Assembly (NCBI GenBank): GCA_003220495.1 | Contig: QHSP01000104.1 | Location: forward strand, 1 to 41,295 | Origin: Candidatus Rokuibacteriota bacterium | GTDB taxonomy: Bacteria; Methylomirabilota; Methylomirabilia; Rokubacteriales; CSP1-6 | Reading direction: 5' to 3' | Length of the DNA stretch: 41,295 nucleotides | Part shown: one piece after another, positions 16,636 through 24,566 of the stretch | Numbering within the stretch: position 1 is the first letter of the stretch | Layout: the number at the start of each line of letters is the position of its first letter | Made by a program: the position numbers and the translations under genes | The notes under the pieces: generated by a model | The model's database searches: none | Seen by the model: only the letters and a program-made list of their open reading frames with translations | What the model was told of the DNA's origin: nothing

Positions 16636-17132
16636 GCGCGTCGTTCGAATTCGTCGCCCCCGATCACTTCACCGCCGGCGCGGTCGGCCCGCCGGGGCAG
16701 CGCGTCTTCTATCTCCAGTCGCGCGAGAAGGGCACGCTCGTCACCCTGAAGAGCGAGAAGGAGCAGGTGCGCGCCCTCGCCCAGTACCTGTCCGGTCTTC
16801 TCGAGAAGCTGCCCGCCGTCGGCGAGCGGATGCCGCGCGATCTGTCGCTCATCCAGCCCGTCGACGAGGCCTGGATCGTCGCCTCGATCGCCGTCGGCTA
16901 CGACGAGGCGCGCGACCGCATCCTGGTCGTCGCCAACGAGCTCCAGGAGGAAGAGGAGAGCGGCGATCCCGCGTCGGCGCGCGTGCTGATCACACGCGCC
17001 CAGGCGGCGGCGTTCGTCAAGCAGGCGGAGGTCCTGATGAAGGCGAGCCGCCAGATCTGTCCGTGGTGCAGCCAGCCCAAGGATCCCGGCGGGCACACCT
17101 GCCCGCGGAGCAACGGCCACGTCCACCACTGA
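16632..17132 (+). CDS. DUF3090 family protein
   Basis: A 166-residue protein of the DUF3090/TIGR03847 family. Features are FEFVAPDHFTAGAVGPPGQRVFYLQ at the start, a central acidic helix with VVANELQEEEESGDPASARVLITRAQAAAFV, and a C-terminal metal-binding-looking segment CPWCSQPKDPGGHTCPRSNGHVHH with three Cys and several His. The family has no established function. In actinobacteria it is encoded between the phosphatase and the kinase-like gene just as here. The start ATG 16632 overlaps the phosphatase stop, and the stop lies 1 nt before the next ATG, so the three form one operon. Confidence 0.88.
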   Translation: MSASFEFVAPDHFTAGAVGPPGQRVFYLQSREKGTLVTLKSEKEQVRALAQYLSGLLEKLPAVGERMPRDLSLIQPVDEAWIVASIAVGYDEARDRILVVANELQEEEESGDPASARVLITRAQAAAFVKQAEVLMKASRQICPWCSQPKDPGGHTCPRSNGHVHH

Positions 17133-17133
17133 G

Positions 17134-17817
17134 ATGTCGGACATCCTGGTCCGCGGCGAGGTGACCGTGAAGGGCCGGATGCCGTGGGCCTCCAACGCGA
17201 CGTTCCTCGTCGAGCTGGCGCTCCCGAGCGCGACGATCCTCGCCGTGTACAAGCCGGAGCGCGGCGAGCGGCCGCTGTGGGATTTCCCGCGCGGCCTCTA
17301 CAAGCGCGAGCTCGCGGCCTGGCATCTCTCGGAAGCGTTCGGCTGGGGGCTCGTGCCGTTGACGATCGAGCGCGACGGGCCCTACGGCGAGGGCTCGTTC
17401 CAGCTCTTCATCGAGGCCGACTTCGAGCAGCACTACTTCACGCTGCGCGAGAAGCCCGAGCACCGCGCGCAGCTCCAGCGGATCTGCCTCTTCGACCTCG
17501 TCGCCAACAACGCCGACCGCAAGAGCGGCCACTGCCTGCTCGGGCCGGACGGGATCTACGGCGTCGACAACGGCCTCTGCTTCCACGTCGAGCCGAAGCT
17601 GCGCACGGTCATCTGGGATTTCGGCGGCGAGCCGATTCCGGGCGAGATGCTGGCGGACGTCCGGCGCTTCGCGCGCGCGAAGCTGCCGAAGGCGCTGGCG
17701 GCGCTGCTCGATCCGGACGAGCAACGGGCGCTGCGCGCCCGCGCCGCTGCGCTCGCAAACGCCGCGTGCTTCCCCGTCGACACCGGCGGCCTCCGCTACC
17801 CCTGGCCGCTGGTGTAG
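17134..17817 (+). CDS. SCO1664-family protein, PI3/4-kinase-like fold
   Basis: A 227-residue protein of the SCO1664/TIGR03843 family, a group distantly related to phosphatidylinositol 3/4-kinases and HipA. ASNATFLVEL and AVYKPERGERPLWDFPRGLYKRELAAW hold the ATP-binding Lys and helix-C-like Glu. LFDLVANNADRKSGHCLL resembles a catalytic loop, and YGVDNGLCFH the metal-binding Asp segment that plays the DFG role. It is the third gene of the phosphatase-DUF3090-SCO1664 triad, starting 1 nt after DUF3090. A kinase and a phosphatase side by side suggest a phosphorylation-based regulatory or metabolic switch, but no target is known. Confidence 0.85.
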   Translation: MSDILVRGEVTVKGRMPWASNATFLVELALPSATILAVYKPERGERPLWDFPRGLYKRELAAWHLSEAFGWGLVPLTIERDGPYGEGSFQLFIEADFEQHYFTLREKPEHRAQLQRICLFDLVANNADRKSGHCLLGPDGIYGVDNGLCFHVEPKLRTVIWDFGGEPIPGEMLADVRRFARAKLPKALAALLDPDEQRALRARAAALANAACFPVDTGGLRYPWPLV

Positions 17818-17843
17818 GCCGCCCGCCTCCGTTCCATCCGAGG

Positions 17844-18803
17844 ATGCCTGAGCTGCCCGACGTCGCCGTCTACATCGAGGCGCTCGAGGCCCGCATCGCA
17901 GGCGCGACCCTCGAGCGGGTGCGGCTCGCGAGCCCGTTCCTGCTCCGCTCGGTCGATCCCCCGATCACGGCGGCGGCCAACCGCCGCGTCACCGGCCTTC
18001 GCCGGCTCGGCAAGCGCATCGTGATCGGTCTCGACGGGGATCTCTTCCTGATGCTGCATCTCATGATCGCCGGGCGGCTGCACTGGAAGGCCGCCGGCGC
18101 CAAGCCGCCCGGCAAGATCGGCCTGGCCGCGTTCGACTTCTCGTCGGGGACCCTCGTGCTGACCGAGGCGGGCACGAAGCGACGCGCGGCGCTCTATCTC
18201 GTGCGCGGCGAGGCCGGGCTACGCGAGCACGATCCGGGCGGGCTCGAGGTATTCGACGCGGACCTCCCGGCGTTCAGGGCCGCCCTGACGCGCGAGAACC
18301 ACACGCTCAAGCGCGCGCTGACCGACCCGGGGATCCTGAGCGGCATCGGCAACGCGTACTCGGACGAGATCCTGCATCGCGCGAAGCTCTCGCCCGTGAA
18401 GCAGACCCGGCAGCTCTCGGAGGAGGACGCCGCGCGACTCTTCGATGCGACCCGCGCGACGCTCCTGGACTGGTGTGATCGGATCCGGGCCGAGGCGGCC
18501 GGCGAGTTCCCGGAGGGCGTGACGGCATTTCGCGAGGGCATGGCCGTGCACGGGCGCTACGGCAAGCCGTGTCCGGCGTGCGGATCGCCCGTGCAGCGGA
18601 TTGCCTACGCCGACAACGAGACCAACTACTGCGCGGTCTGCCAGACCGGCGGCCGGCTCCTGGCCGACCGCGCGCTGTCACGCCTGCTCAAGCAGGACTG
18701 GCCGCGAACGCTCGAGGAGCTCGAGGACCGCCTTCAGGCCGGACGGCGCGGTGTGAGCGCGCGCAGCACCTCGGCGAGCGAGGGCGACGGACCGTCCTTG
18801 TAG
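17844..18803 (+). CDS. Fpg/Nei-family DNA glycosylase
   Basis: A 319-residue base-excision repair enzyme. It begins MPELPDVAVYIEAL with the catalytic Pro2 and Glu3. LRRLGKRIVIGLDGDLFLMLHLMIAGRL holds the conserved Lys and the MLHL segment, and LTDPGILSGIGNAYSDEILHRAKLSP is the helix-two-turn-helix. The zinc finger uses C243, C246, C263 and C266. The usual finger arginine (as in GR-S/T-T-Y/F-Y-C) is replaced: the strand reads ADNETNYC. The tail after the finger is longer than in E. coli Fpg. The last 70 bp overlap the convergent dehydrogenase gene. The start ATG 17844 lies 26 nt after the SCO1664 stop, probably in the same operon. Substrate range may differ from 8-oxoguanine given the altered finger. 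Confidence 0.9.
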   Translation: MPELPDVAVYIEALEARIAGATLERVRLASPFLLRSVDPPITAAANRRVTGLRRLGKRIVIGLDGDLFLMLHLMIAGRLHWKAAGAKPPGKIGLAAFDFSSGTLVLTEAGTKRRAALYLVRGEAGLREHDPGGLEVFDADLPAFRAALTRENHTLKRALTDPGILSGIGNAYSDEILHRAKLSPVKQTRQLSEEDAARLFDATRATLLDWCDRIRAEAAGEFPEGVTAFREGMAVHGRYGKPCPACGSPVQRIAYADNETNYCAVCQTGGRLLADRALSRLLKQDWPRTLEELEDRLQAGRRGVSARSTSASEGDGPSL

Positions 18804-19576
18804 ATCGCCATGCGGCGATAGATCTCGGCCGCGCCCTGATGGAAACCGTCGGGAAGCCCGGCCGCGGCGTACGTGGCGGCGATCTCCTCCATCTCGCCGA
18901 TGAAGCGCCACGCCTTCTTCGCGTTGGACTTGGCCGCGCCCTCGGCCCGGGCCGAGAGATCGGGCTGCGAGATCTTCCACTCGCGCACGAGCGAGTCTTC
19001 GACGCCCTCGGCGCTGGCCATCGCGCACACGGCCAGCAGCAGCGCGGAGCTTCCCTTGGTCCACGACGCGTACGCCATCTTCACGGCCGAGGCTGCGCCC
19101 GGCCCCCCGGGGACGACGATGGACTCGAGCGGTCCGACGGTGAGGAGCTTGGCGATGCGCTCGGCGCCCGAGCCGGAGACATAGAAGCGCGTGCTGCCCG
19201 GCTTCACGGGCGGCGGACCGATGATGCCGCCGTCCACGAACGTGGCGCCGCCCTTCTCGACGATCCCGCCGACCTCGCGCGCCGTGGCCGGGGAGACCGC
19301 ATTGCCGTCCACGTAGGTCCCGGCGAAGCGCAGCGCGGCCACCTGGGTCGCGAGGTCGACGGCCGCGTGGGGTGGGCAGACCGAGAGGATCACGTCGCTG
19401 GCGCGGGCGACCGCGGCCACCGAGCCCGCGTCCTCGAGCCCGGCGTCGCTCGCGCGCTTGCGGGTGGCCGCGCTTCGGCCTTCGCCCGCCCACAGGACCC
19501 GGGCTCCCCCGGACCGCACCGCGGCGCCGACCATGCTGCCCATCTCACCTGGATTCAGGAGCCCAATCGTGGTCAT
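18734..19576 (-). CDS. NAD(P)-dependent oxidoreductase, 3-hydroxyisobutyrate-dehydrogenase-like with DUF1932 domain
   Basis: A 280-residue beta-hydroxyacid dehydrogenase relative. The N-terminal MTTIGLLNPGEMGSMVGAAV is the Rossmann GxGxMG-type loop, with Pro in one glycine position. VDGGIIGPPPVKPGSTRFYVSG follows. GGPGAASAVKMAYASWTKGSSALLLAV holds the conserved Lys of the family (GxxGxxxK pattern), and the C-terminal helices match DUF1932. Enzymes of this group reduce or oxidise 3-hydroxyacids. The gene is last in a minus-strand group; its end overlaps the Fpg gene by 70 bp on the opposite strand. The substrate is unknown. Confidence 0.87.
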   Translation of the reverse strand: MTTIGLLNPGEMGSMVGAAVRSGGARVLWAGEGRSAATRKRASDAGLEDAGSVAAVARASDVILSVCPPHAAVDLATQVAALRFAGTYVDGNAVSPATAREVGGIVEKGGATFVDGGIIGPPPVKPGSTRFYVSGSGAERIAKLLTVGPLESIVVPGGPGAASAVKMAYASWTKGSSALLLAVCAMASAEGVEDSLVREWKISQPDLSARAEGAAKSNAKKAWRFIGEMEEIAATYAAAGLPDGFHQGAAEIYRRMAIYKDGPSPSLAEVLRALTPRRPA

Positions 19577-19580
19577 GCCC

Positions 19581-20075
19581 TCACCCTCCCTGACGAGCCG
19601 GCCTCGCGAGGCCGATCGTGCGCCCCACTTGCGGCGGCCGCGGCAGCGCGTCGTGCGCGTCCTGGATTCGCGCGAGCCGCTCCAGAATCTCCGCGGCCAT
19701 CGACGCGCTCCGGCGCGTGGCCTGGCTCACGTGCAGCGACATCAGCTCGTTCGTCGCCGCCAGATAGCCTTCCTTCGCATGATACATCTGATGAATGTAG
19801 TGGAGGCGCTTCACGTCGTGCCCGAGCAAGAGGGTCGTGAACCGCAACGGATCGCCCTCGCGGACCTCCTGGTGGTAGGTCACGTGGGCCTCGAGGCAGA
19901 ACGTGGTCACATGGTGCTGCCGTCGGTGCGCGTCGTCGAGGCCGATCCACCGAAAGAACTCGTCGGTCGCGAAGTCGAACACGACCAGGTAGTAGCCGAC
20001 GTTCATGTGCCGGTTGTGGTCGATCCACTCGGGCCGGACCAGATCCCGGTACTTGTCGAGCGGAGCTTCGATCAT
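19581..20075 (-). CDS. Acyl-CoA thioesterase, 4HBT hot-dog fold
   Basis: A 164-residue hot-dog-fold protein. PEWIDHNRHMNVGYYLVVFDFATDEFF carries the D-x-N-x-HMN pattern of 4-hydroxybenzoyl-CoA thioesterase/YbgC relatives, with Asp as likely nucleophile. VTTFCLEAHVTYHQEVREGDPLRFTTLLLGHD is the central strand set. The C-terminal helix with RRSASMAAEILERLARIQDAHDALPRPPQVGR is longer than in YbgC. It would hydrolyse an acyl- or aroyl-CoA. It precedes the dehydrogenase gene by 4 nt on the same strand, so both act in one pathway, plausibly beta-hydroxyacid metabolism. Confidence 0.85.
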   Translation of the reverse strand: MIEAPLDKYRDLVRPEWIDHNRHMNVGYYLVVFDFATDEFFRWIGLDDAHRRQHHVTTFCLEAHVTYHQEVREGDPLRFTTLLLGHDVKRLHYIHQMYHAKEGYLAATNELMSLHVSQATRRSASMAAEILERLARIQDAHDALPRPPQVGRTIGLARPARQGG

Positions 20076-20099
20076 CGCCGGCGCTCGAGCTCGGACTAG

Positions 20100-21122
20100 C
20101 TAGAGCGCCAGCTCGGCCATGAGGCGGATCGCGTCGATCTTGCCGCGGATACCGAGCGTCGTGACACCAGCCGCCTGCCATTCGGCGAGCCGCTCGCGGA
20201 TTCGCTCGCGCGGGCCGCAGAGCGTCACCTCGTCGACGAGGGCGTCCGGCACCGTAGCCTCCGCCTCGGCCTTGCGGCCCGCCAGGTAGAGATCCTGGAT
20301 CTTCGCCGCCGCCTCTTCGTAGCCGTAGCGCCGCACCACCTCGTTGTAGAAGTTCCGGCTGCGCGCGCCCATCCCGCCGACGTAGAGCGCGATGGCCGGC
20401 TTGTGGGTTGCGAGGCAGGCGCTCACGTCGTCGCCGACGATCACCGGGCACGACGGCATGATGTCGAACGTCGCCGGCGCGCCGCCGCGCGCGCGAAAGC
20501 CCTCGTCGAGCCAGCCGCGGAAGAGCGGCATGCGCCGCGGCGAGAAGATCGTCGGGATCCAGCCGTCGGCGAGCTCGGCGGTGAGGGTCACGTTCTTCGG
20601 CCCGATCGCGGCCAGGTAGATCGGAAGGTCCGCGCGGCCGTGCAGGATGGAGCGCAGTGGCTTGCCCAGGCCCGTCGCGTCGCGACCGCCGTACGGGATC
20701 TGGTAGTACTCGCCGCTGAACTCCAGGGGCTTCTCGCGCCTCAGGATCGCGCGGACGATCGCGACGTATTCGCGGGTCTTGCGGAGCGGCTTGCCGAAGG
20801 GCTGCCCGTGCCATCCCTCGACCACCTGCGGCCCGGACACGCCGAGCCCGAGCCTGAACCGTCCGCCCGAGAGGGCGTCGAGCGTCATCGCGGTCATCGC
20901 GGTCGCGGCCGGCGTCCGCCCCGCCATCTGCATGATCGCGGTTCCGACGTGCATTCGCTGCGTGCGGGCCGCGATCCACGTCGCGGTCGTCACCGCGTCG
21001 GAGCCGTACGATTCCGAGGTCCAGACCGAGTCGTAGCCGAGCCGCTCGGCCTCGAGCACCCGGTCGATTTCGCCGGACAGACTTGCCGCACCCGAGAGGC
21101 CTTGATTCAAGGCAAGCTTCAT
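20100..21122 (-). CDS. LLM-class flavin/F420-dependent oxidoreductase
   Basis: A 340-residue bacterial luciferase-like monooxygenase. [23 protein letters not shown] is the first barrel segment, [49 protein letters not shown] is the highly conserved central part, and [23 protein letters not shown] the later strand. The pattern matches F420-dependent members (TIGR03559-like) rather than FMN alkanal monooxygenases. It starts at ATG 21122, overlapping the stop of the upstream LLM gene by 4 bp. The two LLM genes are thus coupled but quite different in sequence, so they are not recent duplicates. Confidence 0.9.
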   Translation of the reverse strand: MKLALNQGLSGAASLSGEIDRVLEAERLGYDSVWTSESYGSDAVTTATWIAARTQRMHVGTAIMQMAGRTPAATAMTAMTLDALSGGRFRLGLGVSGPQVVEGWHGQPFGKPLRKTREYVAIVRAILRREKPLEFSGEYYQIPYGGRDATGLGKPLRSILHGRADLPIYLAAIGPKNVTLTAELADGWIPTIFSPRRMPLFRGWLDEGFRARGGAPATFDIMPSCPVIVGDDVSACLATHKPAIALYVGGMGARSRNFYNEVVRRYGYEEAAAKIQDLYLAGRKAEAEATVPDALVDEVTLCGPRERIRERLAEWQAAGVTTLGIRGKIDAIRLMAELAL

Positions 21123-22207
21123 GTCGATCGCTCCGTCGAAAACTTATTCAGAGCCGGCTGGTTGAGAGCCGGGGGAGTCTGAGGGGGGTCGCCCCACTCA
21201 GCACTAAGGAACCTCGGCATGACTTCGGTGCTCCACAAGGCCAGCGAGCGGCTCGCCTGCTCGTACGACAGATTCCCGTACATGAAGCGGCCCACGAAAT
21301 AGTTGCAGCCGGTGGCCGCCAGGTGGCGTTCGACTTCGGCGCGCACCGTCGCCGGCGAGCCGACGATCGCCGCGTCGATGGTGAGCGCGCGCTCGAGCGT
21401 CTCGGCGAACCGGACGGGCACCGTGTTGAACTGACGCCAGAGGCTCGTCAGGCTGTCGTACCAGGCCTGGTAGGCCGCGCGCGCGCCGGCGGTCGCCTCG
21501 GCGTCGGTCTCGGCCACGAACACGTGGCGCTGGATGCCCACCATCGGCGCCCTCTCGCCCGATTTCTTGCTCCACGCCTCGAAGTAGCGCTCGACGACCT
21601 CTTTCATCCGAGCGTTCGGCGCGGTCCCGACGATGTTGACGCCGCGCGCGGCGGCCGCGGCCGCGCCCTCCGGTGAGGTCACGCCCTGCCAGAGCGGCGG
21701 ATGCGGTCGCTGGACCGGCGTGAGCTCGATCGGGACGTCGAGATATCGGTAGTACCGCCCACGATGGGTCAAGCGCCCCCCGCAGAGTCCCGCCAGGATC
21801 ACGTCGAGCGCCTCGGCGTACATCGCGGGCGCCTCGAGAAAATCCACGCCGCAGTACGCGAGCTCGTAGGGCGAGATCCCGCGGCCGACTCCGAGCTCGA
21901 AGCGCCCGCCGCTCATCTGGTCGAGCATCGCAATTTCTTCGATGAGCCGCAGCGGCGTGTAGAGGGGCAAGAGGTAGACGAGCGGCCCGAACCTGATCCG
22001 GCGCGTGCGTTGCGCCACCGCGGCCAGGAAGATTCCGGGCGACGGCGCCATGCCGAGTCGTGTGGCGTGATGCTCGGCCACGTGGTAGGTCCTGAACCCC
22101 GCGGCCTCGGCGGCCTCGACGAGCTTCAGCCGATGCTCGTACAGCGCGCCGATCGGCTCGTCCGACCGATCGACGTGATCGAAGACTCCGAAAGCCGCCG
22201 CGGGCAT
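21119..22207 (-). CDS. LLM-class flavin-dependent oxidoreductase
   Basis: A 362-residue luciferase-like protein. The start is taken as ATG 22207 ([13 protein letters not shown]); a TTG-initiated version from 22225 would run into the promoter region. Family marks are [43 protein letters not shown] and [30 protein letters not shown]. After the last family helix ([17 protein letters not shown]) comes an unusual tail [18 protein letters not shown], encoded by a GC-rich hairpin element (21171-21201), so the C-terminus looks extended by inserted repeat DNA. The gene is divergent from the amidase gene. Alkanal-monooxygenase-like chemistry with FMN is probable. Confidence 0.88.
   Translation of the reverse strand: MPAAAFGVFDHVDRSDEPIGALYEHRLKLVEAAEAAGFRTYHVAEHHATRLGMAPSPGIFLAAVAQRTRRIRFGPLVYLLPLYTPLRLIEEIAMLDQMSGGRFELGVGRGISPYELAYCGVDFLEAPAMYAEALDVILAGLCGGRLTHRGRYYRYLDVPIELTPVQRPHPPLWQGVTSPEGAAAAAARGVNIVGTAPNARMKEVVERYFEAWSKKSGERAPMVGIQRHVFVAETDAEATAGARAAYQAWYDSLTSLWRQFNTVPVRFAETLERALTIDAAIVGSPATVRAEVERHLAATGCNYFVGRFMYGNLSYEQASRSLALWSTEVMPRFLSAEWGDPPQTPPALNQPALNKFSTERST
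21171..21201. repeat. GC-rich hairpin element at the 3' end of the LLM gene
   Basis: GGGGGAGTCTG runs into a hairpin at 21179-21201: CTGAG pairs with CTCAG (5 bp), one mismatch, then GGGG pairs with CCCC around a 3-nt loop. The layout GGGGG-x-GTCTG followed by a hairpin ending in CAG is shared with 41152-41191. It lies inside the coding region and encodes a Pro-rich C-terminal tail. Confidence 0.55.
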
Positions 22208-22220
22208 AGCCCGGGCAGCA

Positions 22221-22227
22221 TACAATA
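22221..22227. promoter_or_regulatory. Possible bidirectional -10 region between LLM and amidase genes
   Basis: The 29-bp gap between the divergent starts (22207 and 22237) contains TACAATA. On the plus strand TACAAT could serve the amidase; on the minus strand TATTGT could serve the LLM gene. No good -35 hexamer is seen on either side, so this is tentative. Confidence 0.25.
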
Positions 22228-22236
22228 GCCGCCACC

Positions 22237-23652
22237 ATGAACAACAGCGAGCTCTGCTGGATGTCCGCCTCCGATCTGGCCGCCGCGATCGCGAAGAAGA
22301 AGGTGTCGCCCGTCGAGGTGGTCGACGCCGTGCTCGAGCGGATCGGCACGCTGAAGCAGCTGAACGCGTACGTCACGCTCGACGCCGACCGCGCGCGTCA
22401 GACCGCGAAGGCCGCCGAGCGTGCGGTGATGCGGCGCGGTGCCCGGCTCGGGCCGCTCCACGGCGTGCCGTTCTCGGTGAAGGACCTGATCATCACCAAG
22501 GACGTCCGCACCACGTTCGGCTCGCCGATCTACCGCGACAACGTGCCGACCGAGGACGCGCCCTCGGTCGAGCGGCTCAAGGCGGCCGGGGCGATCATGC
22601 TCGGCAAGACCAACACGCCGACGCTGGGCTGGGTCGGCGTCACCGACAATCTCGTATTCGGCGTCACGCGCAACCCGTGGAGCCTCGGCCATACGCCGGG
22701 CGGCTCGTCCGGCGGCGCCGGGGCCGCCGTCGCGGCGGGGCTGGCCCCCCTCGCGCTCGGCACCGACGGCGGCGGCTCGATTCGCAAGCCCGCCGCCTGG
22801 TGCGGGATCTACGGGCTCAAGGCCTCGTGGGGCCGGATTCCCGTCTATCCCTCGAGCGCCGCGTGGAGCCTCTCGCACGCCGGGCCGATGACGCGGACCG
22901 TGAAGGACGCGGCGCTCATGATGAACGTGTGCGCCGCGCCCGACGAGCGCGATCAGTACTCGCTGCCGGCGACGACCGTCGACTACGTGAAGGCGCTCAA
23001 GGGAAGCCTCAAGGGGCTGCGCGTCGCGTGGAGCGAGAAGCTCGGCGTCGCGCCGGCGGTCGACCCCGAGGTGAGCGCCGCGACCGCGAAGGCCGCGCGC
23101 GCGTTCCGCGAGCTCGGCTGCAAGGTCGAGAGCGCCGAGCCCACGTGGCCCTCGCCCTACGACTGCTGGCGCACGATCTTCCTCGGCGGCATCGGCGCGC
23201 GGCTCGCGCCCTACCTCGATCGCCGCGACCAGATCGATCCCGGTCTGCTCCCGATCGTCGAGGAGGCCACGAAGCTCCCGCCGACGAAGTACGTCCAGGC
23301 GTGGTTCGACCGGCTCGCCTGGTGGCAGCACGCCCGGGCCTTCTTCGAGCGCTACGATCTCTTGCTCACGCCGACCGTCGCGTGCCCGCCGCTCCCGATC
23401 GGCCAGTTTTATCCGGACGAGATCGGCGGCGTGAAGGTCGGGCGCGAGGCGGCGAGCGCGTTCACCTACATCTTCAACATGACGGGCCAGCCGGCGGCGA
23501 CGGTGCCCTGCGGCTTCACGAAGGCCGGGCTGCCGATCGGCCTGCAGATCGTCGGCCGCCGCTTCGACGACGTGACCGTGCTGCGCGCCTCGGCCGCGTT
23601 CGAGGCGGCGCATCCGTGGGCGCCGCGGCGCCCCGCCATCGGCTCGCGATGA
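22237..23652 (+). CDS. Amidase (amidase-signature family)
   Basis: A 471-residue amidase-signature hydrolase with the Ser-cisSer-Lys triad. LHGVPFSVKDLIITKDVRTTFGS holds the catalytic Lys; TPGGSSGGAGAAVAAGLAPLALGTDGGGSIRKPAAWCG is the signature with the cis-Ser and the nucleophile in DGGGSIRKP. FTYIFNMTGQPAATVPCGFTKAGLPIGLQIVGRRFDD is the typical end. It cleaves a carboxamide; GatA-like tRNA amidotransferase function is unlikely because no GatB/GatC is nearby. The stop overlaps the start of the following LLM gene (ATGA), suggesting that the amide or its acid product is further oxidised. Confidence 0.92.
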   Translation: MNNSELCWMSASDLAAAIAKKKVSPVEVVDAVLERIGTLKQLNAYVTLDADRARQTAKAAERAVMRRGARLGPLHGVPFSVKDLIITKDVRTTFGSPIYRDNVPTEDAPSVERLKAAGAIMLGKTNTPTLGWVGVTDNLVFGVTRNPWSLGHTPGGSSGGAGAAVAAGLAPLALGTDGGGSIRKPAAWCGIYGLKASWGRIPVYPSSAAWSLSHAGPMTRTVKDAALMMNVCAAPDERDQYSLPATTVDYVKALKGSLKGLRVAWSEKLGVAPAVDPEVSAATAKAARAFRELGCKVESAEPTWPSPYDCWRTIFLGGIGARLAPYLDRRDQIDPGLLPIVEEATKLPPTKYVQAWFDRLAWWQHARAFFERYDLLLTPTVACPPLPIGQFYPDEIGGVKVGREAASAFTYIFNMTGQPAATVPCGFTKAGLPIGLQIVGRRFDDVTVLRASAAFEAAHPWAPRRPAIGSR

Positions 23653-24566
23653 AGATCGGCGTCAACCTCCTGAACTGGGGACCGGGCGTGAGTCCGGATG
23701 CGCTCGCGCGCACGACGGCGCTCATCGACGCGCTCGGCTATCACCTGGTCATGATCTCGGACCACGTGGCGCCGACCCCCGACGTGGCGACCAAGTATCC
23801 CCCGCCGCTCTACGACCCGTTCACCACGCTCGGCTGGCTCGCGGGCGCCACGCGCCGGATCGAGCTCGGCACCACCGTGATCATCCTTCCGTACCGGAAT
23901 CCCGTCCTCACGGCTCGGATGGCCGCGACCGTCGACCGACTGAGCGGAGGCCGCTTCATCTTCGGAGTCGGTGTCGGCTGGGCGAAGCAGGAGTTCGAGG
24001 CCCTCGGCGTGCCGTTCACGCGCCGCGGCGCCATCTCGAACGAGTATCTCGAGGCGATCAGGACCTTGTGGACCCGGGACGTCGCGTCCTACACCGGCGC
24101 GTTCGTCTCGTTCAAGGACGTGCACACCGCGCCGCGGCCGCTCCGCTCACCGCATCCGCCCATCTGGATCGGCGGCTCGAGCGATGCGGCGCTGCGCCGG
24201 GCGGTGCGCTACGGCGACGGCTGGCACCCCAATCGGGTTCGAATGGACTGGCTGCGAGACACCGGCCTGCCGAAGCTCCAGGCCGTCGCCGCCGCCGAGG
24301 GCAAGCCCGTGCCCGCGCTCTGCCCGCGCATCAGGCTGGAGCTGACCGAGTCGCCGCGGGCCGACGCCGAGCGTCTGATTGGCCAGGGCACCCTCGATCA
24401 GATGCGAAAAGATCTGGAAGCGCTGGACTCGCTCGGCGCCGCGTACGTGCTGCTGGACAGCGCGGGCGACGATCCGCAGGCGACGCGCGATCAGGAGCCC
24501 CTCTGGCGGATGCTGTCGACGCTCGCCGAAAAAGTGCTGGACCTCCCACACCAGACCCTGCGCTAA
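23649..24566 (+). CDS. LLM-class F420-dependent oxidoreductase
   Basis: A 305-residue luciferase-like enzyme starting at ATG 23649 within the amidase stop. MKIGVNLLNWGPGVSPDALARTTALIDALGYHLVMISDHV is the F420-type N-terminus; RRIELGTTVIILPYRNPVLTARMAATVDRLSGGRFIFGVGVGWAKQEFEALG is the conserved core, and HPPIWIGGSSDAALRRAVRYGDGWHP the later strand. This matches the probable-F420-dependent (TIGR03619) group. Its last 4 bp overlap the end of the convergent ornithine-cyclodeaminase-like gene. With the amidase it forms a two-gene catabolic unit, substrate unknown. Confidence 0.9.
   Translation: MKIGVNLLNWGPGVSPDALARTTALIDALGYHLVMISDHVAPTPDVATKYPPPLYDPFTTLGWLAGATRRIELGTTVIILPYRNPVLTARMAATVDRLSGGRFIFGVGVGWAKQEFEALGVPFTRRGAISNEYLEAIRTLWTRDVASYTGAFVSFKDVHTAPRPLRSPHPPIWIGGSSDAALRRAVRYGDGWHPNRVRMDWLRDTGLPKLQAVAAAEGKPVPALCPRIRLELTESPRADAERLIGQGTLDQMRKDLEALDSLGAAYVLLDSAGDDPQATRDQEPLWRMLSTLAEKVLDLPHQTLR

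Noticed and set aside
22208-22225. TTG start at 22225 for the LLM gene
   Set aside because: It would add MYAARA, which has no family support, and lies in the spacer that must hold both promoters. ATG 22207 fits better.
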